Positions 23,406 through 34,001 of a stretch of DNA of 64,000 nucleotides are shown piece after piece (position 1 is the first letter of the stretch; the number at the start of each line of letters is the position of its first letter). The position numbers were made by a program, and so were the translations under genes. The stretch is from Ophioderma brevispina (taxonomy: Eukaryota; Echinodermata; Ophiuroidea; Amphilepidida; Ophiodermatidae). The stretch covers positions 1 to 64,000 of the forward strand of contig JAMKCH010011908.1 in the NCBI GenBank assembly GCA_023653785.1, written 5' to 3'. The notes below the pieces were generated by a model. That model was not told where the DNA came from. It saw nothing but the letters and a program-made list of their open reading frames with translations, and made no database searches.

Positions 23406-24964
23406 GATTACGCGCATATTTACCCGTATTTTTTTTTTTGCTTATTGCTATCGATCCCGATCAGGTTTCCCAGAAAATCTAGGGACGCAGTTCTGTCTTA
23501 GCCAGCGCGATGTTTCCCCGAGGTTTTGAGTGGTTAACTTAAGGGAAATATGATGTATACTGTAGGCGTACAATCAGAATAACGAGATGTGCAGTCAGGG
23601 GTATGTGCTTTGCATGCTTCAATGCATCAACATTAGGCTGTTTTTTCTTTTAAAGGGACATCCAAAGGGATTTTGAGAGAAAATAGTTTTTGAAATAATA
23701 CAAATACTTTTTGTGGTTTTTGCTTTTAAGGCATTATCATATGACAATATAAAAGAATAATGCTGTTGTTTTACGTCCAACTGCTGTGTAGTCTTTTACA
23801 ATATGATTGCAGTAACAATTGCATGCTGTATTGTCAGCGAGTGATACTCAAGGAGCTATGGAATAAGAGATTTATAGCCAAAAGGCCACCCTTTTCACAA
23901 TTCAAAAAAATAAAATAAAAAATTACCTTTTATCCCTTGGGGGATATTGTGACAGCGACAGAGGGATCGAGGCTCTTCTTATCCAAGTTGCTTCTGTGTG
24001 TCACTTTGTCGTCACTCGTAGGGATGCATTTATGGTTAAGATGTAAGGTTAGGAATAAATTTTAAGAATAGGCCTGAGGTAGAAGTACAAAAAGAGGCCA
24101 ATAATGGTAATGCCCAAAGGGTCAATTCTGGGAATGATGTATTCTCTGACCTCAGGGCTGAAGGGCTGAACCTTCATTATTCTTTTGCACATCTATAATG
24201 CCCAAATATACCTGTAAAACAACTCTTGAACAGGTAAGTTTGGAAAGAGGACAGGGATTTAAAATGAGGGAAATTATGTGAAAAAACAGCACAAGGTTGA
24301 ACAACTTTTAAAATGCCGAAATCTGAAACTTTTTGCTTTGATAAATCACCAAAGCATCTAAAAATATTTATCAAACTTAATTCCATTACAAGATCACACA
24401 CAGTGCAGTGCGATGTCCATAGGTACACAACATTAGAACAGAGTCATGCACACTTTCTTGAGGATGCGTCTTTGCTACACCGTACATGCGAAACGTGACT
24501 GTCCAAGTCCAGATGTATTCTAGGTCAGAGACGTCAAGGAAATAAACTCTGAAGACTTGCCAATTTGATTTGTAAATAATCATTAAAACACATCCACTTA
24601 TCATCAGATCTCTGAAGTTGGTGAAGGTACACTGCATTTGAAAGTTATTCTACGACACTTAAAATTGGCACCGAGAGCGGGGATCTCATTTGCATCAGTT
24701 TCATACGTGTTACTTTATCCCAACCATATAAACAATAGACATTATACCTTGATCTTGACTTGATGTGCTCTTCAGTCTACGACACACACACCAGTCCCAT
24801 TTACTCGGTTGGTAAGGACATTTTCCTAATTCACCATCAGCATATCATTTTGTAAACATGGTGTTAGGTGGGATGTAACCAGGTTGTATCAATTCCCCAG
24901 AAAAAAAAGCTGATGTGTTTAGGTTTTACATTCTCGTAATTAGATACCACAAATGGAGACAAAA

Positions 24965-25245
24965 CTACCCTAAACTCAAAAAAAAGATAACCCTAACCCA
25001 TAAAGCTAACCCTATCATAATCCAGAAAGTCTAACCTAACCCTTACCCTAACCTCAACTCCCAAACAGGGGTAGCGCAACCTGCATTTTGTGCTCCGGGA
25101 CTACCCAATTTTACAATCTGACCCTGAAATTTAATTTTCTTTGTTGTAAAGAGTTCAGTGGCTCCCTATTGGACCCCCAGTTTCAGAGATTTGGGTCTGG
25201 CGCTAACCCGGCTCCCAACCACCAAACCCTAACCCTGATTTAATG
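24965..25245. repeat. degenerate telomere-like CCCTAA patch
   Basis: About ten CCCTAA or CTAACC words occur irregularly (ATAACCCTAACCC, CTAACCTAACCCTTACCCTAA, AAACCCTAACCC). They are not in register, so this is a decayed interstitial telomere-like or simple repeat. It is found only in copy 1. Confidence 0.55.
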
Positions 25246-25408
25246 TTTTATGCGTAAAGCTACTTAAGGACCACTCAAGATGTATTCCAGGGTATGGGAT
25301 GACTCTCCCACCTTCCTTTCACTAAACTATTTGACATTCCCCTCTTCCTAAAAATGTTTGCATTTAAAATTTGGAATGAATTTCTCACCAATTACGGCAC
25401 ACCTTCAG

Positions 25409-26311
25409 AGTATAGACCGTCGCCAAAGGTTTTGGTTAGACGAACGAGATACCAATAGCTGGAATACGAAAATTCAGAGAAAAAATAACTTCTGAAAATA
25501 GGAAGTCGGCCGGGAGACCAGTTGTTGAGTGTAGCCCCAGGGAGAGGGTTTAAATTTCTATGGGGGTAAATATATTGAACTGCTCTAATCTAATGAAATA
25601 TAGCTCAAATTATTCCTTAGGTTACAGGAGTAAAAAAGTCAAGGGTCACATGTGTGGGTTCTTCCTTCCAGCTATTTGGGCAAATAGGCTAAAGGTCATT
25701 GTGTATTTAAGAAAGGTCAACAATTGAGACCAAGATTTCTTTGCTAAAAAAATATTAAAAAACATATTTAATGATACTGATTCAAAAGATGCTTTTATTT
25801 TGCATAGGTTGGTTCCCTTCATAGGGGTGGTATAATGTCCCCGTCCCAATAGAGTCCTACAGGGCATTTTGTACCTTCCATTAGAACAACAAGGGATGCC
25901 GAAAGTGCAAAAGCATTTCATATTTGAGTCAGGGTAATCATTAAACATTAAAAAAAAATTTTTACAAAAAACATCTGGGTATTGCAACGGGTGACCTTCT
26001 TGAATAAACAAAGACCTTTAGCCTATTTCCACAAATTATCTGGAAAGGAAGCAACAACACGGAGTGTGACCAATTTGACTTTTACTCTGATTACCTAAGG
26101 ATAAATTTGAGCTATATTATATCAGATTTAGAGCGGTTCAAACATTTGACCTCCATAGTAACTTTACCCCGATCCTGGGTGCTATACGCAACAACGGGTC
26201 ACCGGCAGACTGTTCATATTTGCAAAAGTTATATTTTTCTCTGAATTTTCCGTGTTCAGATATTGGTATCCGTTCGTCTACCAAAACCCTTGGGCCTGAT
26301 TGCTCTAGTAT
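25409..26311. mobile_element. 893-bp element with ~105-bp terminal inverted repeats
   Basis: AGTAT at 25409-25413 and 26307-26311 flanks an element (25414-26306) whose ends pair over about 105 bp: GGTTTTGGTTAGACGAACG and AAAATTCAGAGAAAAAATAA on the left, with reverse-complement matches at 26190-26290. Copy 2 reads CTTCAGAGTATGTTG without interruption at about 39065-39079, the empty site. No transposase frame, so it is non-autonomous. A 5-bp duplication is possible, but TA or TAT cannot be excluded. Confidence 0.75.
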
Positions 26312-26993
26312 GTTGAAAGAAAAAAAGGTCAACTCATGTGGACTAACCCTGGTTTTAAAAACAAGGTCTAAAGTTAGACTCCCTTCAGAATACAAGCCTC
26401 AATGATTAACCACATGCGCACTACCCTTTTGCACAGCATTTTGATTGGCTAATTACACATACATTCTTTTCAATAACCAATGAAATTCAGATTATGTATA
26501 GTCAAGCTCGAGCCCTCTTAATCACTACCACCATTCTTAACATATTACTGATTGGCTCCAAAAATCACACAAATTCACTGGACCAATGGGCACGTAGAAC
26601 ACATGGAGTTAAGTTTGTGGCTAATTGAAATTGTAAGACAGTGTATGTGCATTGAGAGTGGTTGCTTCATTTTGAATGGATCCTACTTAAACCAAATTAG
26701 ACATTTTACTCAATCTTGACTGATAGAGCTGTTCCACTCCAGTGACAAGTACCATTTTAAGAGAAACATTTTTGTATTCATATTTGAAAACATGTTATGG
26801 GAAGTTGTATCAAGCTGCCGTTGTGTGTTGATGCCTGCTTGTCCCAAGGTGGGCAGCAAATCTGTCATGTCAAATGTAAAGTTCAAGAATTAAATTCGAA
26901 CCTTTGAAGAGAGCTGTAGAGTGAAAGTGGAAGGGGGCAGCAACTGATCATATTTGGTTGGTTTCCTAAGCAACTTTTGTTAAATAAAACAAG

Positions 26994-27411
26994 GACGACA
27001 GTGGGATTAAACATTTCTTGGACAGGAGATACGCACACTCATGTAAGTGCAACAAAGCTATGCAGATGTGGGCGCATAACTTTGATCAATACGCCGTCCA
27101 CGCGTGCTTGTGTCGTTCTCTCCAACAACATTATTATGCAAAGGGGCGCCGCAGGCAGAGTCCATCTCTCTGTCTTGGCGTTTGGGCCAGACTCACTAAT
27201 ATAATGTTGCGTGGGGGGTTCGCCACAGCCTGCAGCATATGCCGGTTACCATTTATACTCTGGAGTGGAAGGAGGCAAGCGAGGTAAAATGCCTTGCCCA
27301 ATTGCAACCTTACATGTAGCGACACGGGCTTGAACCCACAACCTATCGTTTATGAGGCAGCGCTGATCCAACTGCACGTTGTGCCCTCAAAAATTATTAA
27401 TCAGATATCTT
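26994..27411 (-). mobile_element. tRNA-derived SINE-like insertion
   Basis: Present only in copy 1. Copy 2 joins AAATAAAACAAG to GACAGAGAG with about 10 bp between, at 39774-39800. On the minus strand the head (about 27395 to 27315) has a D-arm-like TGCAGTTGGATCAGCGC, a CTCATAA anticodon-loop-like stretch resembling tRNA-Met, and a B-box GGTTCAAGCCC with a short T stem. The body continues to about 26994. The tail is not a clean homopolymer, and the target duplication is unclear. Confidence 0.6.
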
Positions 27412-27806
27412 GACAGAGAGCAGCTTTCTGTAGTCAAAACTTCAAACAATTTGACACATTGGTTAATATCTATCCTAAAAGGATTATTCACTTAAAAAGC
27501 AAGATTATGATATGGGTGCAGCTGACATGTAACGCATATATTGGTCATGGGAGTATACAATACGACAGATTCTCAGGTGTAATTATTTTTTAGAACACTT
27601 TTATTCCACCTCACTATTTTATCAGATCTTATCTTTTTTTTGCATGGCATATGAGGTGTATGTTTATTACATACCCAACACTCGCAAAGTCCCACAGGAC
27701 TGGAAGTAGTTACACAGAAGGGGGAGACCCTGTTTGTTAAACTCGGTTGTATTTTCCCCGTCTATCGGCAGATCGGAATGTATAACTTTTTCATCAATTA
27801 AGCGCA

Positions 27807-27877
27807 AATCACGGGTCAGTAACCCGTTGATTCTCACGGAGCAAGTGGAGCGAAACGATGCTCCGTCGGGGCGGCAT
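27807..27877 (+). ncRNA. invariant 71-nt block with two hairpins, candidate structured RNA
   Basis: This 71-nt segment is identical to 40204-40274, while flanking sequence differs by substitutions and indels every 10-20 bases. It contains two adjacent perfect hairpins: ACGGGT-CAGTA-ACCCGT (6-bp stem, 5-nt loop) and ACGGAGCA with TGCTCCGT (8-bp stem, 15-nt loop AGTGGAGCGAAACGA), followed by CGGGGCGGCAT. It is much more GC-rich than its surroundings. I do not recognise it as a known snRNA, SRP RNA, vault RNA or snoRNA. Strand is arbitrary. A protein-binding DNA element or gene conversion are alternatives. Confidence 0.4.
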
Positions 27878-28830
27878 AAGGCACTTGCTATAGGAACCTA
27901 GATTCGGTCGGTAATGCTATCCTGCTCAGCCGTGTTTATTGTTTAGCGTTAGAATGAATGTTGTGGATGGTGATTTATGACACTTGGAGAGGTGGGTTGT
28001 GATTTCTGGTGTAGTACTTGTTACGCGGTCCCAAGGGGGGTTGGAATGTTAAAGTCGGCCACTATCCTTTCAATGTGCGTATTGACGAATGCGCATTGCA
28101 TGGGCATTTCTGGGGACGTACTGGTGCACATAAAAGAGAGCCATAAAAGAATTACCTTGCACTCTTTACTGTGCAATGTTCAAAATGTTTATTAATATCT
28201 AAGGGGGCTGTATATTTAGGTCATGCTAGACTGGCAAGTGCTCTAGAAAAATATTGAAAATTCTGTCCAGTTACATTTCAGCTTGTTGCCTGCTTGATGC
28301 TTTGACACTGATCTGGAAAATACATGATCTGAGCTATGATGTAGTGGCCTATTTTCACAAAAGCCGTTTGAAAGCCTCATTTGTGATAAAAAAGCGATTA
28401 AAATAAATAATCTTAATATAGGGATGCAGTTTGATAACTGATTTGGATATTTTTTCACTGGCACATCCTTGCAGATAATTTAATTTGCAGGCAAACTTCA
28501 TCATGATTTTTTAACGATCTGAGGATACAAGAGATTTATGTGGAGGTTGGGTATAGAGGGACACTATAACATGCAATCATGACCGTTGTAGTCATATATG
28601 GCAAGTTACTGCAATGGATTTTTGAATTTTACAGGGTAATGGCTCTGCATGCCCCTACCAATTCAGTTTGTCATATTGTGTCACCCCCCAATTCAAATGT
28701 TCTAAAAATAAGAGACATTGCATATAGAGTCAAATAAGCTGTATTCACAGTTCAAACAGTATTGTTGATGTCAATTGTTGATGTTGTTGTCATTGTTAGA
28801 TGATGACGATGACTGATGAAGATGCTGCTG

Positions 28831-29696
28831 TGTGTTGTTAATTGGCCATTGCTTAGAGAAAGCAGAGCCCATGCACTTGTGCAGAGGGCCGCCCCCCCCA
28901 ACAGAGGCTCCATCGCAGGCATGCTTTATCAGTCACGCGCATCCTTTATATTACCACCAAAAAATGGTTTCATTCATAGTATGTATTGGTATCAACGTAA
29001 AATCTGCATGAAGCAATAATTGAGAAAACCGTAATTTAATAAAAATTGGGCATAATATCATGTGTTTTGGACAATTCCAAAAACGAAAGTGATTATCGCG
29101 CTGGCAGCGATGAACCGGAAGTGACGCCCGAGTAACAATTCACGCGATATGCGTAACGATCATGATCGTCATCGTTGAAACGGACGTGCGCGTGGTCCCG
29201 TTTTCTTGCATACGTAACACAGTTCTTCTCGGGGTATATGCGTCGTACGTGTTGTATCAATGGCATAATTTTTCTTGATTTGGTGCCTAAAATACGATAA
29301 TAATGTGCTGTATTGTCGACGGGTGCACCAGAGGACGGGGACCGTACCGACAAGGAGAATCAGAACAGATAGCTTTATTAAGTCCCAGACAAAGCAACCA
29401 ACAAGGAGAGATATCTGGAGTGTGCGGTGCGATTAGCCCACGTGTGAGCTATGTTTACAACTTGTTACTCTGACGTCTTAACAGGGTCAAATCCCACTCC
29501 AGAATCTTGATACGCATTTGCGAAAAAAAGGAGAAGGCCTTGTCAGTTTGGGTAATTTATCCATTGAAATTTAAACCACTTTCCCGTGTGCACTTTGAAA
29601 AATCTGTGTTGCGATATGTTCAGGATACTGTTGAGGTACGAAAATGTAAGAAATTAAAGACATGTCTGACTCCAGCCGTGTTCATGGACCTTTAAG
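28831..29696. other. spacer between duplication copies, no firm gene
   Basis: Unique sequence separating the two copies. It includes a half-site related to the 18538 hairpin at 28968-28998. A short frame from ATG 29303 begins MCCIVDGCTRGRGPYRQGE, with cysteine spacing reminiscent of a THAP finger start, but the rest of that domain is absent. The minus-strand frame 29093-29353 has no recognisable domain. Confidence 0.45.
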
Positions 29697-31297
29697 ACAC
29701 AGCATAGTGAATTTTAGTGTTATTAATGGATGCGGCAAGTTGCTTGCGAAATGTGTAAACAAATTTCAATCCCGGAACATGCGTTCATCTGTATTTTAGA
29801 CCTGGCTATTTATTTAATCTGTGTAAACAAGTTATATAAAGACATATAGGCCTAACATTGCATCCATCAAATTGAATCATTCCAAGTACACCCCGGGGAG
29901 GACAGTTTACTGCAGATAACAGTTCCTTCCATTGCCCTGATGTTGTCGCAAAACTATCCAAATTTGTCATCCCAATTAAACACAGCCTCAAAAGCGAAAA
30001 TGATGGTATTTTTTTATCCCAGTGGACTTTAGCCAGAGGGGGCAGGGTTGGTCAGTAGATTCTGACGGCCCAGATCCTGGTCTAATTTTGATGACTCTTC
30101 CACCAGCCGTAAGACAGAATAGGTCAAGGTCATCTCTATGGAACTGCATTTTGTGTCTGCTACTCTTACTCCCTTATGCTTTGTACAATTAAAAATTTAA
30201 CATCATTACTTTTCACCACAAGTTCATTTCTGCGTAATCGTACATGCCATACTCGCGAACGAATCATGGTCCCTTAATTGACCTTTGACCTATAAGTGTA
30301 TGTCTCTGCAGGGGGTTTAACTTGCAGTTATATTTTGTTAAAAACTCAAATTTTGCATGGTTGGATCATACTGGTGTGGGGGGGGGTGGGGAGGTGGGAT
30401 GTCCGTTAAAATCTCTGTGTTTAAGTGGTGTGTGGTTTAATTGCAGGCTTCGGTAGTAGCTTTGAGCTAATAAAAGCTGCAAATGACTTCCCTTGTTGTG
30501 ATTACTACCATTTCAGTATTTGCTCTTGGTTGATATAGTTCATATTTTTACTATAAAGACCAAAGCTGTCATTTTTGAAGCTGACATTGTTTTGCCTCAC
30601 TGCTCGTTAAGTAGCTAAGAGCCAAGTGAGGCTACCCGGCAGTAGCACCACACTGTCAACAAACATCCCAAGTGCGACTGTGTTTTTCGATAAAATTCCG
30701 GGCAAAGAACGGGAGGAAAAAATCAATATGAAAGTTACACTGTCATTTTTTTCAATTCTTCTGAGAGAATAATTGATATGATATGCTAGTGTGTGACCTC
30801 GGTGATTCCACAGAGGTTGATAAAGTAGTAATTTTTTCCAAAGTGTAATTTTGAGGAGGTTAAAGTGATTAAAAGGAATGGGGCGTTGCAGTGGGACCAG
30901 CGGCACAGTTTGGTGATGTGCATTTCATTAGAATCTTCAACAGGTGATGATATTGTAGAGAGGAAGAAGGGTGGTGATTGAAGGTTTGACATATCCATAG
31001 TCTTTTTGTGTGTTACATCTCCCATCATCATCAAGCCCATGAATGAAATGCAATTGGAAGTACATTCATATGAGTGTAACATTGCCTATATATATGATTG
31101 GACTTGTGTGCAATTGAAACATAATATATTATTACACCTCATGAATATTCAGGAACCATTCATGCTATTTCATTGGACTGATTTTGATTGCAAAGTGCTA
31201 TTTCGCTGGGAAAAGTTTGAAAAAAACTCTTTCCCGACAACCTCGCCTCAGAGTCACAGTCAGGGGTTAAAAACAAATACTACATGGTTATAGAGAC

Positions 31298-31417
31298 GGA
31301 AATAGGGCACACTAATTCCTTGGTACTGGCTACGGGACTATCATCCCTCACCCTTCGGGTTTGGGGTGTGGATAGGCTCGTAGCCAGTACCCGGGAAAAG
31401 AGTGTGCCCTATTTTCC
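31298..31417. repeat. 120-bp imperfect hairpin
   Basis: GGAAATAGGGCACACT (31298-31313) pairs with AGTGTGCCCTATTTTCC (31401-31417). TACTGGCTACG (31324-31334) pairs with CGTAGCCAGTA (31379-31389), and CTATC pairs with GATAG nearer the tip. The tip holds CTTCGGG. It lies in a stretch absent from copy 1. It could be a foldback MITE or a transcribed stem-loop. Confidence 0.75.
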
Positions 31418-32223
31418 CCTATGTTATATAGACAGATTGGATTAGAATTTTTAGTGGGAAACGATGTATTTTTGGAATGTCACTCTCTGTTATCAATACT
31501 TTTACAAGGAAAAAAGTTTGAATAGTCTTCAAGAACCCTCTCACGTAGTGTTAAACCCCCCTCACCACACAATCTCTACCATACTTTTTACAAGAGAAAA
31601 AGAAGGAAGTAGTCCCGATATAGCGTCGGTTCCATATATAGTGTGTGTATGTGTTGGTGTTGAAAATATGCAAAAGTGCATCCATATTGCCCAATTTCAG
31701 GTGGGTTAGTCTCAAAATGAAAAGAATAATGAAAATACAGCTAATCTACCGGCAGAAATGTCTGATTCAGATGGCAAAAACTTTCTTGTCTGCCTTACTG
31801 TAAAACTCCATTTATAATCAACTAATGGCTTTTGTGTTATGGCAATTTAGACCATGAACAAATATTAGAAAAAAGGGGGGAAAGTGGAGCATTTTCTTTG
31901 CCTCTAACTCCAAATCCTATTTATACCATCCGCTTTACTTCCTGTGATCAAACCGCAATGAGAAAGAAAAGCTTAAATCAATCCATTGCTGGATAGAGGT
32001 TCATAGCCAAACTCCGGCATTTTTCTTTTCAATTACATAAATACATAATGCATGCCCTCATATACATAAGTACAAATCAAATTTTGTGATTTAAATGCAG
32101 ACACCACATAGGCATGAGTTCTGAGTGCTCCAAGATTAGATTTCAAAACCTAGTGATTTTGTTAAAGGGGTTTCCCAGGGTGATTCTTCAACATTTTGAT
32201 ATTCATCTATGTCTAGTCATTTC

Positions 32224-32582
32224 TTAACGACCACCACATCAGTCATTATGCTAAATCAGCAAATCGAAAAAATCATCAAAAATCAGATTTTCACATGTAT
32301 GTAACAAGTACAGGTATCCTAACATACCCTGCAAATGAATAATACCAGAAGCAACCTAATAGCACAAAATCCGAGAGATTTTAGTCTTACTGTCCGTTCG
32401 GACACTTACTACAACACGTATTGAATGGAGGATCGTATCTTGGAACACTGCCGTTTTCTTCCTTTCTGTCAATTCTACAGCTGGAAAAGGTAACTTATGA
32501 GAATTCTACAGACTTATCCTTCACTTTGAAGCTATATTCCTGCACATTTCAAATATTTTTCAAATCACTGATAGTTCTTTAA
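32224..32582 (-). mobile_element. MITE-2 insertion with matching empty site
   Basis: TTAA at 32224-32227 and 32579-32582, oriented opposite to the other MITE-2 copies (AGTCTTACTGTCCGTTCGG inside). Copy 1 reads TCATTCTTAAAATAAAG at 23242-23258, the unoccupied TTAA. The family is therefore mobile on the timescale of the duplication. Confidence 0.8.
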
Positions 32583-32671
32583 ATTACAGGTATTTTTTAA
32601 TTATGGGTTTTAAGTCTGCATTTATTGTTAATGTTATTGTGGGTGCCTGTTTTTTTATTTTTGTCTTTTGC

Positions 32672-32738
32672 ACAGCACTCAGTCATGCCCAGAGCGCCAT
32701 ATAAAATGTCCATTACTATTGTTATTGAATGTGTACTG
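32672..32738 (+). repeat. LINE-like tail motif, copy-2 counterpart
   Basis: The same CAGCACTCAGTCATGCCC to ATTGTTATTG segment as at 23338-23405, with a one-base difference in the ATATAAA run. Confidence 0.45.
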
Positions 32739-33663
32739 ATTACGCGCATATTTACCCGTATTTTTTTGTTGCTTATGCTATCGCATCCCGATCAGGTTTC
32801 CCAGAAAATCTAGGGACGTCTGTTCTATCTTAGCCAGCGCGATGTTTCCCCCGAGTGTTTTGAGGTGGTTAACTGGGAGAAATACGATCATACTGTGGCG
32901 TACAAGCAGAATCACGAGATGTGAAGACGGGTGTATGTGCTTTGCATGCTTCATGGCTCAACATTAGGCTGTTTTTTCTTTTAAAGGGACATAAAGATTT
33001 TCTGAGCGAAAATAGTTTTTTTGAAATAATACAAATACTTTTTGTGGTTTTACTCTTAAGGCATTATCATATGACAATATAAAAGAATAATGCTGTTGTT
33101 TTCGTCCAACACTGTGTAGTCTTTTACAATATGATTGCAGTAACAATTGCATGCTGTATTGTCAGCGAGTGATACTCAAGGAGCTATGGAATAAGAGATT
33201 TATAGCCAAAAGGCCACCCTTTTCACAATTCAAAAAATGGAAAAAAAAAACCTTTTTATCCCCCCGGCTTAAAAGCCATGGGGATATTGTGACAGTGACA
33301 GAGGGATATGGGATATGTGTGGGTGTGTGGTGTGAGTGTGTCTGTGTTCATTTGGTTGAAGTTAGGTTGCTGAAAAAGTTGAACTTCCTACCAGCTTCCC
33401 AATGACGGTGCTCGGTGTGTGTGTGGGTAGTGGTGGCCATGCAAGTAATACCCATGCGCTGATTTGTCACCTTATTTGGCATATTAAGAGCGGTCATTTT
33501 GCATATTTGCTCCCCGCCAGAGGGATCTTGTAAGGTTTAACTTGCCGTGTTTTTTTTATTAACTTAATGTGGAATCAAGCAATGAAAATGCATCAATGAG
33601 TATAATCACGCCATGTCTATGGTCAGAGACAAACTCCATTGTACAGAACCCTCACATTTGGAA

Positions 33664-34001
33664 TTAAAGGTCAATGGTCCGATTGTTAATAGCCTTGTCA
33701 CCAGGACCCAGGGGATTGTTACTGGAAAGTGAAGTCAAAATTTGATATCATAAGAAAGCTACTATTTTTCTCATTTACCCTGTGGATGTTGGTTGGACGT
33801 TCTGAGTGAAGATTGCCCCTTTGTGTCGACCATATTTAAGTTATACAGTACTCTAGGGGGATTACAAAATCCCGTTTCTAGCTCTCACTTCAAAACGGGT
33901 TGAAATATACGTACGAAATTTTACAGATGGAATTTTAGAATGAAAGTAAAATTAAAAAAAAAAAAAATTTATAGACTTAAATCGCGTCATCCCCCTTTTT
34001 A
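33664..34001 (+). mobile_element. MITE-3 copy, right end decayed
   Basis: Starts TTAAAGGTCAATGGTCCGAT at 33664. Family landmarks follow: AGAAAGCTACTATTTTTC, ACAGTACTCTA, ACGGGTTGAAATAT and TTTACAGATGG. It ends near ATCGCGTCATCCCCCTTTTT, where the TTAA is lost. It lies in the 4.7-kb block specific to copy 2. Confidence 0.65.

Larger units (their letters stand above)
21128..28830 (+). repeat. segmental duplication copy 1, main part
   Basis: Collinear with copy 2 (30198-33305 and 37995-41285) in the same orientation. Matches include ATGTCTCTGCAGGGGGTTTAA (21242 and 30299), ACAAACATCCCAAGTG (21950, 30659), GTCTGATTCAGATGGCAAAA (22777, 31759), GCGTGTACTGATTACGC-type sequence (23400, 32738), GAGAGCAGCTTTCTGTA (27415, 39795) and the invariant block at 27807. 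Divergence is perhaps ten percent, with many one-base indels. The copy ends in GTT/GAT triplets near 28830. No gene was recognised in it. Confidence 0.8.

Noticed and set aside
29303..29450. THAP-type zinc-finger start
   Set aside because: Cysteine spacing at the N-terminus is suggestive (CIVDGC), but the conserved W, P and distal C/H positions are missing in all frames and the frame stops early.
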